Assembly: GCA_900547025.1 (NCBI GenBank)
Contig: UREZ01000004.1
Span: forward strand, 1 to 39,561
Direction of reading: 5' to 3'
Length of the DNA stretch: 39,561 bases
Source: an uncultured Collinsella sp.
Lineage (GTDB): Bacteria > Actinomycetota > Coriobacteriia > Coriobacteriales > Coriobacteriaceae
Shown piece after piece: positions 34,146 to 39,561 of this stretch; the stretch's first letter is position 1; each line of letters opens with the position of its first letter. The notes below the pieces were generated by a model. The model searched no databases, was not told where the DNA came from, and saw nothing but the letters and a program-made list of their open reading frames with translations. Both the position numbers and the translations under genes were made by a program.

Positions 34146-36923
34146 ATGGCACAGGAATTCACTTTTACCGTTAACGGCGTCGAGCGCACGACGACGGAGA
34201 ATAAACCGCTGCTGCGCTACCTGCGCGACGACCTGCATATCCATTCCGCCAAGGATGGCTGCTCCGAAGGCGCTTGCGGCACCTGCACCATCCATGTGGA
34301 CGGTGCGGCCGTCAAGGCGTGCGTACTGACCACCGCTCTTGCCGCCGGTCGCAACATCGTGACCGTCGAGGGCCTGCCCGAGGACGTGCGCGAGGCCTTT
34401 GTGTACGCCTTTGGTGCCGTGGGCGCCGTGCAGTGCGGTTTTTGCATCCCCGGCATGGTCATGGCGGGCGCGGCGCTCATCGCTGAGGACCCCGAGCCCA
34501 CCGAGGAGCAGATCAAGTACGCCATTCGCGGTAACGTCTGCCGCTGCACCGGCTACAAGAAGATCATCGAGGGCATTTCGCTGGCAGCTGCGGTGCTCCG
34601 CGGCGAAAAGCAGATCGACGAGGACCTGGAGCGCGGCGACGACTACGGTGTGGGCAAGCGCGCCTTCCGCATCGACGTGCGCAAGAAGGTGCTCGGCGAG
34701 GGCAAGTATCCCGACGACATCGACGAGCTCGATCAGCCGGGCCTGACCTATGCTAGCGCCGTGCGCTCCAAGTATCCGCGCGCCCGCGTGCTCTCCATTG
34801 ATACCTCCAAGGCCGAGGCCCTGCCCGGTGTGGTGGGCATCCTGCGCGCCGAGGACGTGCCGGTCAACCAGGTCGGCCACCTTATCCAGGACTGGGATGT
34901 CATGATCGCCCAGGGCGATATCACCCGCTGCGTGGGTGACGCCATCGTGCTGGTGGTTGCCGAGGACGAGGCGACGCTCGAGAAGGCTAAGAAGCTCGTA
35001 AAGATTGATTACGAGCCGCTGGAGCCCGTGCGCAACATTGTCGAGGCTAGGGCTGCCGACGCCCCGCGCCTGCATGACAGTTTCTTTGCCTTTGGCAACA
35101 CGGTGGAACTCAAGGACAACGTGTGCCAGAGCCGTCACGTGACGCGCGGCGACGCCGCCAAGGCGCTAGCGGAGAGCGCGTTCACCGTGACGCAGCGCTT
35201 TACCACGCCCTTTACCGAGCATGCCTTCTTGGAGCCCGAGTGCGCCGTTGCCTTCCCGTACAAGAACGGCGTCAAGGTGCAGTCGACCGACCAGGGTGCC
35301 TACGACACGCGCAAAGAGTGTGCCCACATGTTTGGCTGGGACAACGAGCCCGAGCGCGTGGTCGTCGAGACCATGCTCGTGGGCGGCGGCTTTGGCGGTA
35401 AGGAGGACGTTTCGATCCAGCACCTGGCCGCGCTTGCTGCCTATAAGCTCCAGCGTCCTGTGAAGTGCAAGCTCACGCGTGCCGAGTCGCTCGCGTTCCA
35501 TCCCAAGCGTCATGCCATGGACGGCACCTTTACACTGGGCTGCGATGCCGAAGGCAACTTTACCGGCCTGGATTGCGAGATCAACTTTGATACCGGCGCC
35601 TACGCTTCGCTGTGCGGCCCGGTGCTCGAGCGTGCCTGCACGCATGCCGTCGGTCCCTACAAGTACCAGAACACCGACATCCGCGGCTTCGGCTACTACA
35701 CTAACAACCCGCCTGCCGGCGCGTACCGTGGCTTTGGCGTTTGCCAGTCCGAGTTTGCGCTCGAGAGCCTGATCGACCTGCTGGCCGAGAAGGTCGGTTT
35801 GGATCCGTGGGAGATTCGCTACCGCAACGCCATCGAGCCGGGCGAGGTTCTGCCCAACGGCCAGATTGCCGACTGCTCCACGGCGCTTAAGGAGACGCTG
35901 CTCGAGGTCAAGGATGCCTACTACGCGCATCCCGGACACGCTGGCATTGCCTGCGCCATGAAGAACGCCGGCGTGGGCGTGGGTCTGCCCGATGCCGGCC
36001 GCTGCAAGATTCGCGTCGAGGATGGCCGCGCCGTGGTCTATGCCGCCACGTCCGACATCGGCCAGGGCTGCAACACGGTCTTTTTGCAGGACGTTGCCGA
36101 GGCCTGCGGTCTGCCGCTTCGCTGCATTGCCAACGGCGAGTGCTCCACCGAGAACGCTCCCGATTCCGGCACCACGTCTGGTTCGCGTCAGACGGTCGTG
36201 ACCGGCGAGGCCGTGCGCGGTGCCGCCTTCCTGCTGCGCGACGCCATGGTTGGCATCGAGGCCGGCAAGCCTGCGCCCGCCGCTCCGGTGAGCGCGCATG
36301 GCGACGGCGTCAAGATCGAGTACGACGACGGTCGCGCCTACCAGCTGCGCACACAGGAACTCGTCGCCGGCCAGGGTATGCATCCTCAGGACCCTGCGGC
36401 CACCATCAAGGCGCTCGAGGGATGCGAGTTTGGCTACGTGTATCTGGAGCCGACCGACAAGCTGGGCGCCGATGTTCCCAACCCCAAGAGCCACATCTGC
36501 TACGGTTTTGCCACACATGTGGTCATTCTGGATGATGACGGCCGCGTGAGCGAGGTCTATGCCGCACACGATTCCGGCAAGGTGGTCAACCCCATCTCCA
36601 TCCAGGGTCAGATCGAAGGCGGCGTGCTCATGGGTATGGGCTATGCGCTGACCGAGGACTGGCCGCTCAAGGACTGCGTACCCCAGGCAAGGTACGGCAC
36701 GCTCGGGCTGTTCCGTGCGCCCGAGATTCCGGATATCCACGCCATCTACGTGGAGAAGGACGAGCTGCTGCCCGTGGCATACGGCGGCAAGGGCATTGGA
36801 GAGATCGCAACGATCCCCACGGCGCCCGCCGTGCAGAACGCCTACCGCGCATTCGACGGCAAGCTGCGTCCGGATCTGCCCATGGTGGATACGCCGTACA
36901 GCCGCGCTCGTCACCGCGGGTAG
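34146..36923 (+). CDS. xdhD: Molybdenum hydroxylase, fused 2Fe-2S and Mo-binding subunit (XdhD-type)
   Basis: The 925-residue protein belongs to the xanthine dehydrogenase family. The N-terminal domain binds two 2Fe-2S clusters (CSEGACGTC at about 39-47; QCGFC near 99 and CRCTGY near 136). The rest is the Mo-cofactor domain: VGGGFGGKED, NNPPAGAYRGFG, SDIGQGCNT, and the C-terminal GKGIGEIATIPTAPAVQNA with the likely catalytic Glu. No FAD domain is fused and no XdhB/YgfM gene lies nearby. In the E. coli xdhD context the enzyme acts on purines such as hypoxanthine or xanthine. Whether it uses a selenium-containing Mo cofactor cannot be seen here. Confidence 0.9.
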   Translation: MAQEFTFTVNGVERTTTENKPLLRYLRDDLHIHSAKDGCSEGACGTCTIHVDGAAVKACVLTTALAAGRNIVTVEGLPEDVREAFVYAFGAVGAVQCGFCIPGMVMAGAALIAEDPEPTEEQIKYAIRGNVCRCTGYKKIIEGISLAAAVLRGEKQIDEDLERGDDYGVGKRAFRIDVRKKVLGEGKYPDDIDELDQPGLTYASAVRSKYPRARVLSIDTSKAEALPGVVGILRAEDVPVNQVGHLIQDWDVMIAQGDITRCVGDAIVLVVAEDEATLEKAKKLVKIDYEPLEPVRNIVEARAADAPRLHDSFFAFGNTVELKDNVCQSRHVTRGDAAKALAESAFTVTQRFTTPFTEHAFLEPECAVAFPYKNGVKVQSTDQGAYDTRKECAHMFGWDNEPERVVVETMLVGGGFGGKEDVSIQHLAALAAYKLQRPVKCKLTRAESLAFHPKRHAMDGTFTLGCDAEGNFTGLDCEINFDTGAYASLCGPVLERACTHAVGPYKYQNTDIRGFGYYTNNPPAGAYRGFGVCQSEFALESLIDLLAEKVGLDPWEIRYRNAIEPGEVLPNGQIADCSTALKETLLEVKDAYYAHPGHAGIACAMKNAGVGVGLPDAGRCKIRVEDGRAVVYAATSDIGQGCNTVFLQDVAEACGLPLRCIANGECSTENAPDSGTTSGSRQTVVTGEAVRGAAFLLRDAMVGIEAGKPAPAAPVSAHGDGVKIEYDDGRAYQLRTQELVAGQGMHPQDPAATIKALEGCEFGYVYLEPTDKLGADVPNPKSHICYGFATHVVILDDDGRVSEVYAAHDSGKVVNPISIQGQIEGGVLMGMGYALTEDWPLKDCVPQARYGTLGLFRAPEIPDIHAIYVEKDELLPVAYGGKGIGEIATIPTAPAVQNAYRAFDGKLRPDLPMVDTPYSRARHRG

Positions 36924-36990
36924 AGTAGAGCGCGGACGGCCATTGCTGACTGCCGTCTGCGCTTGCCATCAACTGTATAAGCTGCGCCTT

Positions 36991-37024
36991 TGGCCCCAGC
37001 TCCATCGTGAGCCGGGGCCTTTTG
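36991..37024 (+). terminator. Rho-independent terminator of the purine operon
   Basis: GGCCCC-A-GCTC pairs with GAGC-C-GGGGCC around a short loop and runs into TTTT. It ends the permease-ssnA-ygfK-ferredoxin-xdhD operon. Confidence 0.85.
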
Positions 37025-37030
37025 CTTGGA

Positions 37031-37232
37031 GCGGAAAGCGTGTCCCGAAATGAGCGCTCAGAATGGGATGCAGTTTCCCCTTGGAGCCCTCGGCGGAAAT
37101 TACATCCCAGAATCGATGCTCAGAATGGGATGCACTTTCCGGTAGAGCCTCTGGCGGAAAGCGCATCCCGGAATTCGGCTCCAGAGTGGGACACACTTTC
37201 CGGTTGGAGCTTCAACCGGAAAGTGTGTCCCG
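37031..37232. repeat. Palindromic 62-bp repeat array A
   Basis: Forward half-sites near GGAAAGYGYRTCCC occur in units starting at 37031, 37093, 37154 and 37216 (spacing 62, 61, 62 bp). Between each pair is the inverted half-site GGGAYRCRCTTTCC. Seven half-sites are present, and the array begins and ends with a forward one. Centres resemble AGAAT-N4-GCTCAGAAT. The array lies in the convergent gap between xdhD and the AbiEi-like gene. The same family recurs upstream of that gene (array B). Confidence 0.9.
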
Positions 37233-37267
37233 GTTTGGCAGGCAGACGGGCATAAGCTCAACAGCTC

Positions 37268-38266
37268 CTACAACTCCACCTCGTTGAGCCATGCCGGCAG
37301 AGCGGTCTGCCGGATGCCTGCCGTCTGCAGCCTTTTCGCGAGCAGACCCGCCGAGCGGACTTCGCTCATGGTAAAGCGCAGCAGAGGGTGACCGTAGAGC
37401 GATAGGTGCGCCTCGCGCTGTCGTTCGGCAACGAGCGCCTCGGCGGTGGTGCGTCCGGCCAACATGGTCTGGTCGGTATATTTGATGAGCCCGTCGAGCT
37501 CGCCCAGTGTGAGTTCCCGCGTCTGGCGCTCCCAGGCAAAGTCCGTTCGTATGGGCTTGGCCGAATCGAAGGGGTCCGTCAGCTCGTATTGAAGCCAGTC
37601 GGGCGCAAAGCCCGTCTCGATCATGACGGCTCGGGCGACCGATTCTCCACCGCTCTCGGCGCGGGCGTCGGCATATTGAAGTGTCGTGAGGGCAGTGCGA
37701 ATCGCGCGACCATTGCGGGCGGTCGCTCGTTGTTCGACGGCCTCCATCAACTGCTCTCGCGTAAGGCCGAGCTTTGAGATCGCCGAATCGGCAATGGGCA
37801 TGCCGTCTGCAAAGCCAGTTTGCAGCAGGCAATCTGTAGCCGTTTGGATGGGCGGCGTTACTGATGTGCCGGATAGACGGATTGCTCCGGCCGGCTCGAT
37901 CTGATGCCGCTGAATATGCGCGCCCGGGCGAGCCGACGGCTTTGTCGAGCTGCAGACATGCACAACGTTCAGATGTCGCCACGAGACCTCGAGCCCCAGC
38001 AGGCAGGCGGCCGAAAACGAGCAGAACGTCCAATCGGGGTGGATGATCGCAAGGGCGCGAATAATCTCGCAATGACGCTGTGCCCGGTTGAGTTCATCCC
38101 AGCGCATTTTGCGCGCGAACAGTCCCGGCATGGGCGAGACGACCGCGCTGCCGATGCGCCGAAGGAGCGCTTTTCGGATTGCCGTGCTCGGGGGAATCAG
38201 ACAGCGCCCCTCTTGTTTGGCTTGAGTGAGCAGTTGGTCGATGAGTTGGTCATTGCAATGGGTCAT
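37268..38266 (-). CDS. AbiEi-like protein with C-terminal PD-(D/E)XK-type motif
   Basis: The 332-residue protein has an N-terminal region like AbiEi-type antitoxin domains (PMPGLFARKMRWDEL, then HPDWTFCSFSAACLLGLEVSWRHLNVVHV, about residues 45-105). The C-terminal half has a nuclease-like pattern seen in DUF559/Vsr-type proteins: E208 in GGESVARAV, D242 in TDFAWE, E256/D258 in LGELDGLIKY and K262. AbiEi proteins are DNA-binding antitoxins of the AbiE type IV system. No nucleotidyltransferase toxin (AbiEii) gene is found next to it, so it may act alone. AAGGAGG lies 10 bp before the ATG. It is bracketed by the two 62-bp palindrome arrays. Function unproven; family call moderate. Confidence 0.65.
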   Translation of the reverse strand: MTHCNDQLIDQLLTQAKQEGRCLIPPSTAIRKALLRRIGSAVVSPMPGLFARKMRWDELNRAQRHCEIIRALAIIHPDWTFCSFSAACLLGLEVSWRHLNVVHVCSSTKPSARPGAHIQRHQIEPAGAIRLSGTSVTPPIQTATDCLLQTGFADGMPIADSAISKLGLTREQLMEAVEQRATARNGRAIRTALTTLQYADARAESGGESVARAVMIETGFAPDWLQYELTDPFDSAKPIRTDFAWERQTRELTLGELDGLIKYTDQTMLAGRTTAEALVAERQREAHLSLYGHPLLRFTMSEVRSAGLLAKRLQTAGIRQTALPAWLNEVEL

Positions 38267-38323
38267 GAGCTACCGCCTCCTTTTGGGTAGCAAAAAACGT
38301 ATCAGCCGCAACTTGCCGCCCAA

Positions 38324-38356
38324 CTGACCAAAAGCTGACCAAAATCTAACCATGCA
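38324..38356 (-). promoter_or_regulatory. Three tandem 11-bp repeats upstream of the AbiEi-like gene
   Basis: CTGACCAAAAG, CTGACCAAAAT and CTAACCATGCA follow each other without gaps, about 58 bp upstream of the start. The 11-bp step is about one helical turn, as expected for cooperative binding. AbiEi-family proteins are known autorepressors, so this may be its own operator (inference). Between here and array B (38357-38491) only a short palindrome TTTTTCGAAAAA (38467-38478) is seen. Confidence 0.5.
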
Positions 38357-38491
38357 GGTAGATGGCCTGTTTTCGGCGACATTTTTACATTCGAATCGGT
38401 GGGCGGTGATCGGCTCCCGTGAACGGCAACAAGTTATGAAGACCTGGTAAGTTTAGGGACGTGTACTTTTTCGAAAAACGGTAGTCTCTCC

Positions 38492-38754
38492 GCGGAAAGT
38501 GCATCCCAGAATTAAGCCTCGGAACGGGATGCATTTTCCAGTAGATGCTTCAGTGGAAAGTTCATCCCAGAATTCAGGCTCAGAACGGGACACGCTTTCC
38601 GGATGGCATGCTTGGCGGAAACTACGACCCAGTATTTGGCTCCAGAACGGGACAACCTTTCCGAATCGGTCTTCAAGCGGAAACTACGCCCCGGATTTGA
38701 CCTTCAGACCGGGATGCCGTTTCCGGTTGAGGCCTCGAGCGGAAAGCGCATCCC
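38492..38754. repeat. Palindromic 62-bp repeat array B
   Basis: Forward half-sites start in units at 38492, 38553, 38615, 38677 and 38739 (spacing 61, 62, 62, 62 bp), alternating with inverted half-sites such as GGGATGCATTTTCC. Nine half-sites are present, and the array again begins and ends with a forward one. Arms and centres match array A but have diverged, for example GGAAACTACGACCC in unit 3. It is not a CRISPR: spacers are homologous rather than unique. Confidence 0.9.
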
Positions 38755-38823
38755 ATAATCCCCAATGGCACCGCAGCGCATTTCGTGTCCGCGTGGGCGT
38801 TTGCGCCGGTCGTCGAATGACGT

Positions 38824-39125
38824 TATAGCTGGCTATATTATGGGTAGCTATAATGTTCGACTTTTCGACAACCCTCAGCCTGTGGCAGAGCATGGGTCGC
38901 CAATCAAGGCGGCGGTTGCCGAGGCCTCGTTACCGAAAATCCATTTGTTAAACCTGGCACCCGTGGGTAGAATAAAGTCGACGGCAGCCCAAGTAGTGAA
39001 GAGCTGGGCAGCGCCGTTACTCAGTTTAAGGGGTCAATGCCTTAACGGCGTCGACCCCTCTAATATGAGAAAGCCATTGTCAATAGGCGTGTTTGTTCGA
39101 GCCCGGTTTTAAACCGGGCTTTTTC
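38824..39125 (+). ncRNA. Candidate small structured transcript
   Basis: A dyad TATAGCT (38824-38830) / AGCTATA (38846-38852) overlaps a TATAAT -10-like hexamer (38849-38854). The downstream segment can form GCCCA/TGGGC near 38990, a long-range GTCGACG/CGTCGAC pairing, and the hairpin GGGGTC-AAT-GCC / GGC-GTC-GACCCC (39030-39058). It ends in a clear terminator at 39100-39125. No coding frame is convincing: a 115-codon frame runs into the terminator stem. It could be a regulatory RNA or the remnant leader of a lost gene. No known RNA family was recognised. Confidence 0.35.
39100..39125 (+). terminator. Rho-independent terminator
   Basis: AGCCCGG-TTTTAAA-CCGGGCT is followed by TTTTT. No protein gene precedes it on the plus strand, which is the main reason to suspect a non-coding transcript upstream. 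Confidence 0.85.
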
Positions 39126-39129
39126 GTTT

Positions 39130-39399
39130 CCCGTCGGGAGGGCCCGCGCACGCTGCACGTTTAGTCGACGCTTGCCTGGCAAGCTAATATCCGCGGGCTC
39201 TTGCGGGCGCGCTGCCGGCGGTCAGCCCGGTATGTCCGCGCACCCCACCGCATTTCGATTCTCCGTCCGGCGCGCTCGTCCGAAACCAGTCTTGTTCACG
39301 GGCGCGGCCCTTGGGCTGCCCAAAAAGGGCTCGTGAACGCGCGCCGGCGATGCGTCGAGGCGCGGGCCCTCCCGGCGGGAGGCTTGTTGTCCGACGGGG
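39130..39399 (-). mobile_element. Structured non-coding end of the IS110-type element
   Basis: This 270-bp, very GC-rich stretch follows the transposase stop. It contains an inverted pair at 39130-39149 and 39360-39379 (19 of 20 matching) and a hairpin closed by GTTCACG (39294-39300) / CGTGAAC (39332-39338). IS110/IS1111 elements encode a guide (bridge/seek) RNA in a non-coding end, downstream of the transposase in the IS1111 group. That such an RNA lies here is inference. The element boundary could not be fixed. Confidence 0.4.
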
Positions 39400-39561
39400 T
39401 CAGCCGAGGGTCCCCTCCGCCCGGCGCCCGATCTCCCAGACCCAGCAGGCGAGCTCGCGCGCGACGGCGGCGTTTGCCTTGCACGAGCTCTTGCCCGCCG
39501 CCGCCAGCGCCTCGCGGCGGCGGCAGAGCCTGGCGGTGCAGGCGTCGGCGCGCGCCCGGAT
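39400..39561 (-). CDS. IS110-family transposase, C-terminal part (cut by window edge)
   Basis: The last 53 residues of a minus-strand protein are visible. They contain RLCRRREAL and the segment ANAAVARELACWVWEIGRRAEG, typical of the C-terminal end of IS110-type (DEDD/Transposase_20) transposases. The catalytic domains lie beyond the window. The composition is more GC-rich than the neighbouring chromosome, which fits a mobile element. The call rests on a short stretch, so it is moderate. Confidence 0.6.
   Translation of the reverse strand: MRARADACTARLCRRREALAAAGKSSCKANAAVARELACWVWEIGRRAEGTLG

Noticed and set aside
37007..37255. Short plus-strand open frames running through array A (and 38499-38828 through array B)
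   Set aside because: They consist of translated repeats, lack ribosome-binding sites and cross the palindromes.
37031..38754. Reading the two 62-bp arrays as CRISPR
   Set aside because: Segments between conserved arms are homologous across units, not unique spacers. The units are palindromic over most of their length and no cas gene is present.
38940..39060. T-box, RNase P RNA, tmRNA or SRP RNA
   Set aside because: None of the hallmark sequences of these RNAs is present; only generic stems are seen.
38765..39112. A 115-codon plus-strand frame with an internal ATG at 38840
   Set aside because: It ends inside a terminator stem, has no recognisable domain, no good Shine-Dalgarno, and overlaps stronger RNA secondary structure.

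Overview
The window is a GC-rich chromosomal segment. Gene content, gene order and codon preference fit a gut-associated actinobacterium of class Coriobacteriia, most likely a Collinsella-type organism. This taxonomic call is inference from protein style and layout; there is no 16S rRNA gene here.

Layout. (1) 131-11513: a nearly complete type II fatty-acid synthesis and acetyl-CoA carboxylase operon (fabH-acpP-fabK-fabD-fabG-fabF-accB-fabZ-accC-accDA), with the biotin ligase birA divergent from it and a stand-alone PTS EIIC membrane protein at its 3' end. The upstream control region carries two near-identical 16-bp sites. (2) 11661-13487: a Mn-type cation-diffusion facilitator and a histidine phosphatase. 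(3) 13727-19785: an S10/spc-type ribosomal protein cluster (rplC-rplD-rplW-rplB-rpsS-rplV-rpsC-rplP-rpmC-rpsQ-rplN-rplX). It lacks rpsJ at its head and ends at a Rho-independent terminator after rplX. Structured RNA is predicted before rplC, rplB and rplN, and a 26-bp motif recurs before rplC and rplB. (4) 20105-22190: a Gfo/Idh/MocA oxidoreductase and a DeoR-family regulator, preceded by a helically phased array of CGCA-N4-TGCG operators. (5) 22490-25657, minus strand: a U32 peptidase/RlhA-like protein followed by an RluA-like pseudouridine synthase, probably an RNA-modification operon. (6) 26037-36923: ridA, a YheO/DauR-type regulator, then an anaerobic purine-utilisation operon: NCS2 xanthine/urate permease, ssnA aminohydrolase, ygfK flavin/Fe-S reductase, a four-cluster polyferredoxin and an XdhD-type molybdenum hydroxylase. 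(7) 37031-38754: an AbiEi-like protein with a C-terminal PD-(D/E)XK-like motif, flanked on both sides by arrays of 62-bp palindromic repeats. (8) 38824-39561: a probable small structured transcript with its own terminator, and the 3' end of an IS110-type transposase with structured non-coding DNA.

A recurring theme is intergenic palindromes. At least six sequence-unrelated families occur. Most have paired arms of 14-22 bp around a 16-30 bp centre; one is much larger (43-bp arms). Some are solitary and some are regular arrays (three units with an 80-bp period; two arrays with a 62-bp period). They are the least explained structure in the window. The most system-like locus is the AbiEi/nuclease-like gene bracketed by the two 62-bp arrays and carrying three 11-bp tandem repeats upstream of its start.
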